From assembly GCF_032854445.1 (NCBI RefSeq), contig NC_088306.1, positions 22,909,764 through 22,973,763 of the forward strand: a stretch of 64,000 nucleotides of DNA. Direction: 5' to 3'. Below the pieces are notes generated by a model that saw only the letters and a program-made list of their open reading frames with translations, made no database searches and had not been told where the DNA came from. The stretch comes from Liolophura sinensis (lineage: Eukaryota; Mollusca; Polyplacophora; Chitonida; Chitonidae). Both the position numbers and the translations under genes were made by a program. Positions 1-15,400 of the stretch are shown here, piece by piece (positions within the stretch are counted from its first letter, which is position 1; the number at the start of each line of letters is the position of its first letter).

Positions 1-165
1 GAGAAAACCACGACCATCCGCAGGTTGCTGGAAGACCTTCCCACGTACGCCCTGAGAGGAAGTCGGCATGAGCTGGACTTAAACTCACAGCGACCGCATT
101 GGCGAAGGCTCCTGGGTCATTACGCTGCGGTATCGCACCAACCAAAAAGAGCTAGGGAGACCCCA
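1..165 (-). mobile_element. tRNA-derived SINE, partial
   Basis: The body matches the family seen whole at 33602-33872 and 55177-55448: CATCCGCAGGTTGCTGG, then CATGAGCTGGACTT with the box B region. The tRNA-like head at the right end is diverged, and the tail is cut by the window edge. Confidence 0.75.
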
Positions 166-371
166 AGAATAAAATAATCAGAAACAAACAAAATGTGTTG
201 CTTCAAAAAACTGCAGGTGAAATACAGCAGGTCTATCTTGCTTTTATATAACTGTAAAAAGTTTTATTTTCATTATTTCTGTAATACCGTTACAAGGTTT
301 GAGACAAGAAATCCTTTACTTTATGACTGACCATGTTGGCTTATATACTAATGCAAAATATCATAAAATAC

Positions 372-440
372 CTCTTGTAGATCCAAGGTGTTGTTCCCGT
401 CAGTGTCAAACTTGGTAAAGTGATCCCAGTGCTCCCTAAT
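372..440 (-). CDS. EF-hand exon (23 codons), last visible exon of the coiled-coil gene
   Basis: The exon runs from a TTTACCAG acceptor to GTATTTTATG and reads IREHWDHFTKFDTDGNNTLDLQE across its 23 codons, split here as IREHWDHFTK and FDTDGNNTLDLQE. The loop D-T-D-G-N-N-T-L-D-L-Q-E has the canonical 12-residue EF-hand ligands (D1, D3, N5, T7, D9, E12). EF-hands usually come in pairs, so a second one is expected to the left of the window. Confidence 0.75.
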
Positions 441-3400
441 CTGGTAAATAAAATTATTTAAATTAATGTATTTATTTGGTATAATCGCCGATTGTTCAAC
501 GCGTTCAGTATTTAAATTGTACCGCCAAGATGAGGCTACAGTACTGCCTGATGTGGGGTTAACAACCCATAATCATTCATTCATTTAAAAGTTGGTTCTT
601 AGCTTGTCCTGCCAAATAACTATATGTCTGCGAAACAATGAATTCACCCGAATCGAAGATTGGACACATTAATGACCTTTGACACAGTGTTATTGAACGT
701 CACAACGGGCTCACCGTTCAAATTACAAGAACGGGCTTCAAATTACATTTCTGCTGTAGACAATTGCGGCTTCTAAATATACTTTTGACCTTTCCGTTTG
801 GCAGACTCGATGGTAATTTGACGTTTCACTTGGTTTCGAACAAAATTACTTGGGCTACATTTAACTTTTGTCACGAAAAAGTTAACCGCGAAAGCACTGT
901 ATTCTCTTAGCGAGGCAAACAATGTTTTAGAATCTTTTGAACGGTGACATGCCTAATCATATAAGTTGACGATAAATGTAATGAGTCTGACGTTGTCCAT
1001 ATTATATGGGTTCTTCATTCGACAAGTATGGAAACCCCTTATCTTTTCTACTCTATGTTAACGAAGTTTGTTCCGATTGTAATATTAAAACTTCGTCAAG
1101 AGTCCCATCGTTTTCATTGTTCAATGTCCACCAGAAACAAGGTGAAATAAAAATAATGAACCAACCGAATCTTGAGAAATAGCCGGGAAATATTTCATTG
1201 CTGTTGATGAATTGATCCGATTAGTAACCACATCTACAATCTGAGGATTTTTTTCTGAAAGTAGACAAGTAAGAAAAATAATAGGCATTTTAAGACATTT
1301 AGCATCTTTCATGAATCTATAAGCGTCAAGTCAAACATTAGTATACCACCCGTAGACCACTAAGAGGCGTTCCAAGTCGATAATCGCGAAACCCATTTCC
1401 AAAAACATCCTAAAACACCAGTTCCAAGAGGAATGCGTAAGAAATAGTATACGAATACTAAAAAAAAAAACAGTAACGTGCAAAAGAGAAGCAGCCATCA
1501 GTTTCAAATGACGAAGGGAAGACATTTGATAACCTAGGCATGACATCCAATGATATACCCAATAATATCTCGTATTTATATAGCAATATATCATACTTCT
1601 AAAGTAGAATGTTATATTTACTCAGTTCCGTATTACATATTTCTGACATTTTCTCATACTTATCCAGTAAAATTTTCCCTCGATTATCTCACTTCAGTCT
1701 ACAGTAACACCTCACTTTAAAACCCTTGAGTACGACATGTAACAAAGTCAGCTCAACCCAAGCAATGGCGAGAGTACAGAATGCCTGTCTACTCATCAGC
1801 GTCATATTTGATTCTAGGCACGCACTGGTGTCATCTTCCTCCTTCACTGTTCCCACTTCAGATCTAGTGACTTCTCTCTGTATTGGAGACAACCTGGAGA
1901 AAAACAGCAAATCACCGATGGGTAACATATTCACACATTTGATGGATGCTGTACACTAAACAATGAACAATATTAATAAGCGAATTATGCAAAATTAAGG
2001 CCGTCGACCGTAAATACTTCCGCAACAGTCTTTTTAGAAGTGACCATGACATTTTCATACAAAACAGTCACGTTTTGTGCATGGGAGATGTGCACCTGTA
2101 CTGCGGCTGTATTTGCAGTGTTCATCGACTGTTTTATTTTGTCTTCTTTTAAAAGCAAGATAAAAAATTTAAAAAAAACAAAGCAAAAAAAAAACAAAAA
2201 AAACAGGTAACTTGCAGAGGCTAATTGAAGGTATGCAGATCGAAGGCAGTCAAGTGTAGGCTACAGCATCATTAAATTTACCGTCTTGTTAACGAAAAAT
2301 AAGTTATATAGCGTAACACTGTTAAATAATTACACCCACCTGCCCGATCGACCGAAGGTGGACAATTTCTTCGTCTTTGTCGTCGTGACTTCCTGAAAGA
2401 GCCATTAATTTTATTTTCTATAAATAGTGCTACTATGAAAGAACACGTCGCTCTAAGGATGTGTTCCCTTTTTTCTATAACACTAACGGTAAAAACCGTT
2501 GTTTGAATTCGGTGAATAATCTTGTTATTAACCTCAGTAGCTAAAATCAAACACATAAAAATGAATAAAGCCACGTCCACGCAGTACGACTTGTCATATC
2601 CACTTGTGGAGTACGATTAGTCGAACATTAATAAAAGGTCATTTCATGCAATTTGTAGTATTTGACAAATTGCACCGTGTGCATGAATGCCGCTTACAAG
2701 CCATGGTTTGACCTATTTTCGTTTAACTATTGAATTCGATGAGTCGATGAACAAATGTAATCAAAACGTGTGAGCGGGTCTTTAAGTGGAAATTTATATT
2801 AGTTAAAACAGTTGATACAAATATTGATTAAGTCGGTAATAGCATATGCGACATAAAGATTTCTACGTATGGAGGTAATTAACTACATGCAAATAAACTT
2901 CATCAAACTTAGATGAATTTTTTCTTGGGGAGAAAAATGGAATTTCTGGAAACATTGGGAAGACAGGCACTCATAAATTTGACGAAAAAAAACACACGCA
3001 AAAATGATTTATGTGCTGTCATTAGCGGCGACGCATGCGCATTTTGGATCCATGAACAAGGAGGGCCCTGAAAACAAACCGAAGGAAATATTCCGAAAGT
3101 AAATCGATTTTGAAAGCCTACGTAACAGTGGTTAAAACAAACTTTAGTTAGAAGCGATGAAACAATACACATAAACATGATTTTACGGTAGAAATAAAAA
3201 ACATGTGAACAAAAGAATACGTTGTAAAACGGAAAAACCAACCCTGTCAACTTCTTTATAATGGACTGGCAATTTCTCACTCTCCGTCCACAACTTGCCG
3301 TTTAGGGACTGGGCGTACAACGATTCCAAGCGGTCCTGTAACTTTGACACGTCTGTGTCCAACATCTCCCCATACTGCTGAGTTTTGTACTTCTGAGACA

Positions 3401-6400
3401 AAATCCTGGAAGGTCGACATTAATATTGACTATGTAGCTGAGTATTTACTGAGGAGGTGTGTGGGTGCTAGGAAAATGAATTATGTTGTTGTTGTTGTTG
3501 TTGTACAGTAGCGGGGTCGATTCCACGAAGCCGTTTTTGATCTAAGTCAAAATTTTGGCCTAAGAAATCAAAATATTGTCCACCTTATGAACATTATCTT
3601 AAAACAAATATTTCTAAATTTCAACTTCTATTACCACAAACTAAGTACCGGTATGGTAAAGATGTTTTAAATTTTGACTCACGTCAGAAATGGCTTTGTG
3701 GAATCAGCTTCAGGTACTATAGTTCTCTAAATGACCTTCAAGTGAAAAATCTGATGACTATTGTGAACTTGCCGATAACACACTGTTGATATCACGCGCT
3801 GCTATCAATCAGTATCATGCAGACACCGTACTGTGCTGTGTCAGACATCACCGTGCCGAAACCACACAGCACAGCACAGCACAGCACAGCACGGTGTCGA
3901 CAGCACATAGTGCCATGCCAACACCACACGGCACATTACGGTGTCCACATCACAAAGCACCGTGCCGACACCACACAGCACAATACGGTGTCGACACAAC
4001 ATAGTACCATGGCAACACCATACAGCACAGTACGGTGTTGACACTAGACAGCACCGTACCGACATCACACAGCACAGTATGGTGTCGACACCAGACAGCA
4101 CAGTGCCCAAAATATAGCACCGTGTCGACTCCACACAGCACTATGCCAACACCACACAGCACCGTACCGTCAACAAACAGCACCGCGTCGAAACCACACA
4201 ACACCGTTCCGACTTTACACAATGCCGTACCGACACCACACAGTGCCATGTTGACAAAACACAGCACCGTGCTGACAAAACACATTATCGTGCATACACC
4301 ACACGGTGCCATGCCGACACCACACAGTACGCTGCTGACATCACACGGTACAGTACAGATACCACACAGTGTCATGCCGACAGTACACAGTTCTGTGCCG
4401 CCACTAATGCTGTATCAACACCACACAGTGCTATGTCTACACCACACAGTGCCGAATCGACAATACACACTACACCGTGCCGTACCGACACCACACAGTA
4501 CCGACACCACACAGTACAGTACCGATTCTTAAAAGTCAGCAAAACATAGGTTGGTCTACTCACAGCATGTCTTTTCTTATCCCGTTCAACACACCAGCGA
4601 ACACTGTTTCTTGGCGTTGGAGCTCCTTTTCCAAAACTGTCAAATCCTGCATGGGTTTGAAAATAAACCCCAGTTTTGGCAATACCATTTCTTCTTGGGT
4701 AAAGGAAGTTCAGGGGCTTAAAGCGAACTTTCAGATTGGAAACATTGGACTCAACTAAACTGTAGCAATTCAAGATTTAAAAACATGCGACAATTGGAGA
4801 AACATATGCAGCAACTACGTAATATTTTAAAGACAGGACAAAAGAAATTTGTCTTCGATGAGGGATGTCGGGAGTGAAGTTCCTAATATACTGTATAAAA
4901 CTTTATGGTTTGAAACCAAATGGTGGTTATTTATTTATTTGGTCGGTGCCCAAGAGTTATTCACTTATATAGGACGTCGTTAAAGCACATGCATGGAGGA
5001 AACTGGATTGCGCAGAGTAATCTACCGACATTCGTCAAGTATCTGACAAGCCTGATATGGCGGTTATAAAATATTCCTGCACTGAGGGATCATATTTCGT
5101 CATGTGCACAAAATCTGTGCAAAAAATGTCGTAGAGTGCTGAGGAATTTCAAATCTTACCTTCTGCAGTAAATAGTTTTCGTTCTTCAGTTTGTTGATTT
5201 CCTCTTTGCTAACGCCTAGTACAAACACAAAACACATGTGATTTATATGGCAGGCACAGGGTATGCAGTCTCTTTGTGGTTAAATGGAGATATCGTTTTC
5301 CGTGCAATGGCGACCTGGGTCCAAGCTGGACTGGTCATTGTTCTCTTGTGATAGATGAGGACTACGTCACCAGTTTGCCCACTGTCCGTCATCACAAAGA
5401 CAGAAACAACAACTTAGGCCCGAATAACTTTTGTGGGAGAAGTACCCATTATATCAGATTACATAGTTTATCTGATTTGTGTTTTACGCTGTATATAAAG
5501 GTGATTTCTATGACAGTGTTGGAATCCACCGCACCTAGTCAGGTACTTGACAAACTTTCTGACGGGAGACCGCAGTCGATACAATTAAACTTACATTCGA
5601 GCACGGGAATCGGGCAGAGAGACCGTCCAGTGGCGTTTGAATCTGACATAAGTTTAATATACTTTTGAGCACTAAGGTTTGTCTTCCCATGCCATGGCGG
5701 TTCGGGTCCAAGCTCACAAAGTTCTCTTTCATTTCATACGTTACTAGTTTGTTCACAAAACTTTGTCGCAAAGGCAATGACAAAGAACAGACTTTATGGT
5801 TTAGGCCCAAATTATGCTAGGCGGGAAACGTCCCCAATTATGGAGCCCCGAATGTTAGGTCTATGTATGTGCTTAATTTATTAAACATCGTACATATTGA
5901 TATCTGCTTTCGTGGTTCATAATTGAAGGCGGTAACCATATTAACTACTGTGATTCTATATTCACCGAACGAAGTGAAATTTGAAGCAAAATCAGAATAG
6001 ACCATATGAGGCTTGAAGCCAGTCACCTGCAACGGATGACCAACATGAGATTTTGGGACAAATCAGATTCCGCTAAATGTATACCTGAGGCTCCGGCCTT
6101 GGCAGCGGCAACCTCTTGCTTCATCTTCATCTTCCGGTTGTGTTCGTCGACCGTCTGCAGATCATAAATATTCACAAAATAAAACTTGAAAAATGTGAAA
6201 TTAAGTGTTCAGCTTATTTCGGAATCAAGGCTTTTCGACTATACTTCTGTCAGTATTTATGAAGTTTTCGACTATTCTTCTACCAGTATTTAAGCAGTTT
6301 TCGGCTATTGTTTTAACAATATTTACGCAGTTTTTTCAGACATTCTTTTATACTGAAGATCGAAAGAAACTATAAATGTAAAATGCTATCATATTTTCTC

Positions 6401-9400
6401 AAAACATGACAATGTTTCTCTAAACGCACTAGCATTTGTCTGGGGATGTGCATTTGATTTATTTGTTAACTATGTTTTATTTCAACCATGCCGAATTTGC
6501 ATGAGCAAATTCACGGATCGTTCATACATATATGATCGCATTTAACATGTATATTTCCTGCTGCTCAACATCAATACCAATGGTCCAGCTTGAAAGGGAT
6601 AGTGCAACGACTGGTTGGCCCGTATCAGTATAATGGCACGGGCGGGGCGGAATACTTGCCATCGGTAAGGCGTCTCAGTTAAGCAGCACTAGATAAAAGA
6701 GCGGTGGAAATCCGTCCTGCGACAAGGAGGCACATTACATGCACTCTAAGGATTCCTTCGTCGTCAGATTGTTAAGTTCGACGTTAAACCTCAAGCACTC
6801 ACTCAGTATCAGTGTTTGAGAAACTTTTTTGAATATTCGTCTATAAGTATTTATGCAGCTATCGCTATCAGCGTTTGAGATGAATTGTATCACTCGTTAA
6901 ATAGCAATAATCGATAATTAATCTATAAGTTCATAACTCACCGCCAGCTTCTTCTCCATGGTTCTAATCACTCTTTCATTATCTGCCTTTAATTTCGCTT
7001 TGTCTGCTTCCAGCTGCTGAATCCTGTGGAAATCACATTTATAGTTATTTATTTATTTATTTATTTATTGGATATGGCGGAAGGAAAACAAACAGAGCCC
7101 GCGGAAAACCCATGACCATATACAAGCTACTGACATACCTTCCCACAAACCACCGGAGCGGAAGCAGAGTTGACTTGAACTCACACCGATCGAATCCATG
7201 AGAGGCTCCTGGATCATTAATTGTGCTGCGCTAGCACGCTAAACACTATAGGCCACAGAGTTCCCAGTTTTTATTTAAATGTTCAAGAATATCAAGGCGC
7301 CATGCCTGTAATTCTTCATGCCATAAAGTCGGAGACGTATAATTATTTATACAATAAAACGGTGGCTTTAAAGTCGGTGCAACCCATAATTGTTCATGGG
7401 ATAAAGTTCAAGCCATATTTATGTGTTCATGCCATAAAGGTGGTGTGAAGTATAAATGTAATAGAGCATAGATGCCATGTCCACTTGTTCATGCAATGCT
7501 AGGTATTACAATTAATTCAATGCCACCATTGTCCACTTGTTCATCCAAGGCTAGGTATTATAATTAATTCAATGCCACCATTGCCCACTTGTTCATGCAA
7601 TGCTAGGTATTATAATTAATTCAATGCCACCATTGCCCACCTGTTCATGCAATGCTAGGTATTATAATTAATTCAATGCCACCATTGTCCACTTGTTCAT
7701 GCAATGCTAGGTATTGCATTCAATACCACCATTGTCCACTTGTTCATGCAATGCTAGGTATTATAATTAATTCAATGCCACCATTGTCCACTTGTTCATG
7801 CAAGGCTAGGTATCATAATTGATTCAATACCACCATTGTCCACTTGTTCATGCAATGCTAGGTATTCTAATTAATTCAATGCCACCATTGTCCACCTGTT
7901 CATGCAATGCTAGGTATTATAATTAATTCAATACCACCATTGACCACTTGTTCATGCAATGCTAGGTATTATAATTAATTCAATACCACCATTGTCCACT
8001 TGTTCATGCAAGGCTAGGTATCATAATTGATTCAATACCACCATTGTCCACTTGTTCATGCAATGCTAGGTATTCTAATTAATTCAATGCCACCATTGTC
8101 CACCTGTTCATGCAATGCTAGGTATTATAATTAATTCAATACCACCATTGACCACTTGTTCATGCAATGCTAGGTATTATAATTAATTCAATGCCACCAT
8201 TGTCCACTTGTTCATGCAATGCTAGGTATTATAATTAATTCAATGCCACCATTGTCCACCTGTTCATGCAATGCTAGGTATTATAATTAATTCAATACCA
8301 CCATTGTCCACCTGTTCATGCAATGCTAGGTATTATAATTAATTCAATACCACCATTGTCCACTTCTTCATGCAATGCTAGGTATTATAATTAATTCAAT
8401 GCCACCATTGCCCACCTGTTCATGCAATGCTAGGTATTATAATTAATTCAATACCACCATTGTCCACCTGTTCATGCAATGCTAGGTATTATAATTAATT
8501 CAACACCACCATTGTCCACCTGTTCATGCAATGCTAGGTATTATAATTAATTCAATGCCACCATTGTCCACTTGTTCATGCAATGCTAGGTATTATAATT
8601 AATTCAATGCCACCGTTGTCCACCTGTTCATGCAATGCCAGGTATTATAATAAATTTAATACCACCATTGTCCACTTGTTCATGCAATGCTAGGTATTAT
8701 AATTAATTCAATACCACCATTGTCCACTTGTTCATGCAATGCTAGGTATTACAATTAATTCAATGCCACCATTGTCCACTTGTTCATGCAAGGCTAGGTA
8801 TTATAATTAATTCAATGCCACCATTGCCCACCTGTTCATGCAATGCTAGGTATTATAATTAATTCAATACCACCATTGTCCACTTCTTCATGCAATGCTA
8901 GGTATTATAATTAATTCAATGCCACCATTGTCCACTTGTTCATGAAATGCTAGGTATTATAATTAATTCAATACCACCATTGTCCACCTGTTCATGTAAT
9001 GCCAGGTATTATAATTAATTCAATATCACGATTTCTAATTGTGCGTGCGATAAAGTCAGTACGTTGCAGTTATAGCAAACGTTATTCATGGGGTAAAAAA
9101 GACCCTCACAGAAATAACTGTTCTGAGCAGTGATCAAGTTAGTGTCATGTATAAAGAAATACCTCTTAATGCGTAATGATAAAACGCTACACCACAACAA
9201 CATAATTTAATGCTATTAAATCATTATTTATGCCAGTATACAATATTTTGACAATACAACATGCATACCTTCTCTCACTTCTCACAGAGCTACCCCTGGA
9301 GTCCTGGGCCCATTTGTTCGAAAGTGTACTTAGGTAATATTGGTATTAGGTCATATTTTATCTTTTAGTCAAACTCAGCATCCAGTGCAATTCTCCAGAG

Positions 9401-12400
9401 TCAAAGTACAACAACAGCAGTTTTAAATACACTGCTGCGAAATTATTTTTAGGCTAAGTACAAAACTGAATACTTGGTTTAAAGTTAAATCTGGTAGTAA
9501 ATCTTTAATCAGTTTTGAAAAACCGGGCCCTGGATGCCTTAGTATTTGAGATACATGCGTGTCAGGAGATTACTTGAGTTGGGAAAAGTTCTCCACTGGT
9601 CATTATAGATAAAACTGGTACTATCTATAAATACACAATCTGGGTGCAATTAATGTCCACACGCCATTAGGCGCAGTGGGTTAACGCAAAGTTACTTGAG
9701 ATTGCTGTCCGCTAGAATCCGCTCTCTCTCCTTTTGCCATATTTGGACCGTGCCGTCACGTGATAAACTGTTAAACGAAGAAACGAACACAAAATATGAT
9801 ACAGTAAACTCAAAATATACAATCTCTTAAGTTTAGCAGAAAATCAAACTAACAGAAAAACAAAATTGCCAAAATATATTCTCTTACAACATCATAGTGA
9901 GCCGCGTTCAACATAATATCCTGTTAGTTTAATAAAATAAAATTAATATGAAATATGAATTAAGAAAATTTGTATCCTGTAGAACAGGACAATTTGATGC
10001 AATAACAGATCACATTCTAGTATCATTCAGACAACTGTTGACACTCACACATGATTTGTGTATTTTATTTTTTTTGAGAGTGTGGATGACAGTTTATGGA
10101 TCGTGATAATCTCTGATATGCCAGCGTAATGCTTAAGACGCGATTCAACTCAACCACGATCCACATTCATTGCATACTTTTCTCCTGTATTATAACCAAG
10201 ACCCACATTCATTACATACTTTCCCCCTGTATTATAACTACGAACCACATTCACTGTATACTTTTCACTTGTATTATAACCACGATCCACATTCATTACA
10301 TACTTTCCCCCTGTATTATAACTACGAACCACATTCACTGTATACTTTTCACTTGTATTAAAACCACGATCCACATTCATTACATACTTTCCCCCTGTAT
10401 TATAACTACGAACCACATTCACTGTATACTTTTCACTTGTATTAAAACCACGATCCACATTCATTACATACTTTCCCCCTGTATTATAACTATCATCCAC
10501 ATTCACTGTATACTTTTCACTTGTATTAAAACCACGATCCACATTCATTACATACTTCCCCCCTGTATTATAACTACGAACCACATTCACTGTATACTTT
10601 TCACTTGTAATAAAACCACGATCCACATTCATTACATACTTTCCCCCTGTATTATAACTACCATCCACATTCACTGTATACTTTTCTCCTGTATTAAAAC
10701 CACGATCCACATTCATTGCATGCTTTCACCCTGTATTAAAACCACGATCCACATTCATTACATACTTTTCTCCCATATTATAATCACGATCCACATTCAT
10801 TACATACTTTTCACCTGTATTAAAACCACGATCCACATTCATTGCATACTTTTCTCCTGTATTAAAACCACGATCTACATTCATTGCATGCTTTCCCCCT
10901 GTATTAAAACCACGATCCACATTCATTGCATACTTTTCACCTGTATTAAAACCACGATCCATATTCATTACATACTTTCCCCCTGTATTATAACCACGAT
11001 CCACATTCATTGCATACTTTTCTCTTGTATTAAAACCACGATCCACAATCATTGCTTGCTTTCCCCCTGTATTAAAACCACGATCCACATTCATTGCATA
11101 CTTTTCTCCTGTATTAAAACCACGATCCACATTCATTGCATTCTTTCCCCCTGTATTAAAACCACGATCCACATTCATTACATACTTTCCCCCTGTATTA
11201 AAATCACGATCCACATTCATTGTATACTTTTCTCCTGTATTAAAACCACGATCCACATTCATTGCATGCTTTCCCCCTGTATTAAAACCACGATCCACAT
11301 TCATTGCATACCTTTCCCCTGTATTAAAACCACGATCCACATTCATTGCATACTTTTCTCCCATTTTATAATCACGATCCACATTCATTACATACTTTCC
11401 CCCTGTATTATAGGTACGATCCACATTCATTACATACTTTCCCCCTGTATTATAACCACGATCCACATTTATTGCATACTTTCTCCTGTAGTATAGCCAC
11501 AATCCACATTCGTTGCATACTTTTCCCCTGTATTATAACCACGATCCACATTCATTGCATACTTTTCCCCTGTATTGAAACCACGATCCACACTCATTGT
11601 ATACTTTTCTCCTGTATTAAAACCACGATCCACATTCATTGCATGCTTTCCCCCTGTATTAAAACCACGATCCACATTCATTGTATACTTTTGCCCTGTA
11701 TTAAAACCACGATCCACATTCATTGCATGCTTTCCCCCTGTATTAAAACCACGATCCACATTCATTGCATACTTTTCTCCCATATTATAATCACGATCCA
11801 CATTCATTACATACTTTCCCCTGTATTATAGCTACGATCCACATTCATTACATACTTTCCCCCTGTATTAAAATCACGATCCACATTCATTGTATACTTT
11901 TCTCCTGTATTAAAACCACGATCCACATTCATTGCATGCTTTCCCCCTGTATTAAAACCACGATCCACATTCATTGCATACCTTTCCCCTGTATTAAAAC
12001 CACAATCCACATTCATTGCATACTTTTCTCCCATTTTATAATCACGATCCACATTCATTACATACTTTCCCCCTGTATTAAAATCACGATCCACATTCAT
12101 TGTATACTTTTCTCCTGTATTAAAACCACGATCCACATTCATTGCATGCTTTCCCCCTGTATTAAAACCACGATCCACATTCATTGCATACCTTTCCCCT
12201 GTATTAAAACCACGATCCACATTCATTGTATACTTTTTCTCCCATTTTATAATCACGATCCACATTCATTACATACTTTCCCCCTGTATTATAGCTACGA
12301 TCCACATTCATTACATACTTTCCCCCTGTATTAAAACCACGATCCACATTTATTGCATACTTTCCCCCTGTATTAAAACCACGATCCACATTCATTGTAT

Positions 12401-15400
12401 ACTTTTTCTCCCATTTTATAATCACGATCCACATTCATTACATACTTTCTCCTGTAGTATAGCCACGATCCACATTCGTTGCATACTTTTCCCCTGTATT
12501 AAAACCACGATCCACATTCATTGCATACTTTCCCCCTGTATTAAAACCACGATCCACATTCATTGCATACTTTTCTCCCATATTATAATCACGATCCACA
12601 TTCATTACATACTTTCCCCTGTATTATAGCTACGATCTACATTCATTACATACTTTCCCCCTGTATTATAGCTACGATCCACATTCATTACATACTTTCC
12701 CCCTGTATTATAACCACGATCCACATTCATTACATTCTTTCCCCCTGTAGTATAGCTACGATCCACATTCATTACATACTTTCCCCCTGTATTATAGCTA
12801 CGATCCACATTCATTACATACTTTCTCCCTGTATTATAACCACGATCCACATTCATTACATACTTTCCCCCTGTATTATAACCACGATCCACATTCATTA
12901 CATACTTTCCCCCTGTATTATAGCTACGATCCACATTCATTACATACTTTCCCCCTGTATTATAGCTACGATCCACATTCATTACATACTTTCCCCCTGT
13001 ATTATAACCACGATCCACATTCATTACATACTTTCCCCCTGTATTATAACCACGATCCACATTCATTACATACTTTTCCCCTGTATTATAGCTACGATCC
13101 ACATTCATTACATACTTTCCACCTGTATTATAACCACGATCCACATTCATTACATACTTTCCCCCCGTATTATAACCACGATCCACATTCATTACATACT
13201 TTCCCCCTGTATTATAGCTACGATCCACATTCATTACATACTTTCCCCCTGTATTATAGCTACGATCCACATTCATTACATACTTTCCCCTGTATTATAG
13301 CTACGATCTACATTCATTACATACTTTCCCCCTGTATTATAGCTACGATCCACATTCATTACATACTTTCCCCCTGTATTATAACCACGATCCACATTCA
13401 TTACATACTTTCCCCCTGTATTATAACCACGATCCACATTCATTACATACTTTCCCCCTGTATTATAGCTACGATCCACATTCATTACATACTTTCCCCC
13501 TGTATTATAACCACGATCCACATTCATTACATACTTTCCCCCTGTATTATAACCACGATCCACATTCATTGCATACTTTTCCTCTACATTATAACCACGA
13601 TCCACATTCATTACATACTTTCCCCCTGTGTTATAACCACGATCCACATTCATTGTATACATTTCCCCGGTATTAAAACCACGATCCACATTCATTACAT
13701 ACTTTTCCCCTGTATTATAAGCACGTCCCACTTTCATTGCATACTTTTCCCGTATATCATAACCACGTTCCACATTCATTACATACTTTCCCCTGTATTA
13801 TAGCTACGATCTACATTCATTACATACTTTCCCCCTGTATTATAGCTACGATCCACATTCATTACATACTTTCCCCCTGTATTATAACCACGATCCACAT
13901 TCATTACATTCTTTCCCCCTGTAGTATAGCTACGATCCACATTCATTACATACTTTCCCCCTGTATTATAGCTACGATCCACATTCATTACATACTTTCC
14001 CCCTGTATTATAACCACGATCCACATTCATTACATACTTTCCCCCTGTATTATAACCACGATCCACATTCATTACATACTTTCCCCCTGTATTATAGCTA
14101 CGATCCACATTCATTACATACTTTCCCCCTGTATTATAGCTACGATCCACATTCATTACATACTTTCCCCCTGTATTATAACCACGATCCACATTCATTA
14201 CATACTTTCCCCCTGTATTATAACCACGATCCACATTCATTACATACTTTTTCCCCTGTATTATAGCTACGATCCACATTCATTACATACTTTCCCCCTG
14301 TATTATAACCACGATCCGCATTCATTACATACTTTCCCCCTGTATTATAACCACGATCCACATTCATTACATACTTTCCCCCTGTATTATAGCTACGATC
14401 CACATTCATTACATACTTTCCCCCTGTATTATAGCTACGATCCACATTCATTACATACTTTCCCCCTGTATTATAGCTACGATCTACATTCATTACATAC
14501 TTTCCCCCTGTATTATAGCTACGATCCACATTCATTACATACTTTCCCCCTGTATTATAACCACGATCCACATTCATTACATACTTTCCCCCTGTATTAT
14601 AACCACGATCCACATTTATTACATACTTTCCCCCTGTATTATAACCACGATCCACATTCATTGCATACTTTTCCTCTACATTATAACCACGATCCACATT
14701 CATTACATATTTTCCCCCTGTGTTATAACCACGATCCACATTCATTGTATACATTTCCCCGGTATTAAAACCACGATCCACATTCATTACATACTTTTCC
14801 CCTGTATTATAAGCACGTCCCACTTTCATTGCATACTTTTCCCGTATATCATAACCACGTTCCACATTCATTGCATACTTTCCCCCTGTGTTATAACCAC
14901 GATCCACATTCATTACATACTTTACCCCTTTATTATAACTACGATCCACATTCATTGTATACTTTTCTCCTGTATTATAACCACGATCCACATTCATTGT
15001 ATACTTTTCACTTGTATTGGTCTGTTTTATTTTAATTTTTACCTGGTAATAGTTTCCCGCTTTTCCGAGATTTCCTTGTGTAAGCTGGCGATTTGGTTCC
15101 TGGACTCCAGTACTTCCTGTCGTGAGCTCTCACACCGGAACTCCCCCTCCTTGATCCGCGCAGCGGCGTTTCTTAGCTCAGCTGAAGAAAAAGTTTTAAG
15201 GACATGACAGTAATAGAATTCGAGAGCAAAAAAGAGCTCTGCAGAAGTTTATATGGAAAGACGAATTTTGATCAAGGCTTGGTATCAAGAAACATTTTTT
15301 TTATTTGCACATGCGAAAGTGCTTGGCTTTGCTTAGTAACTTAAAGGAGAAGAAAAGTTAAAAAAGGACACTTTAGGCTGAAAAGATCTAGTGGTGCCTG

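Noticed and set aside
3841-4532. Thr/His/Ser-rich frame of 165 codons and antisense Cys/Val-rich frames
   Set aside because: Translation of the 21 bp minisatellite on both strands; no start context, domain or exon structure.
7455-9035. CRISPR-like regularly spaced repeats
   Set aside because: There is no unique spacer between units; the whole 52 bp period is repeated. The context is an intron of an animal gene.
10129-14997. Very long open frames (455, 343, 259 and 258 codons) with repeated MNVDRGYNTGGKY or HIHYILSPCII blocks
   Set aside because: They are by-products of a 42 bp tandem unit whose length is divisible by three; both strands are open and the variants are not synonymous-biased. 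They lie in an intron of the coiled-coil gene.
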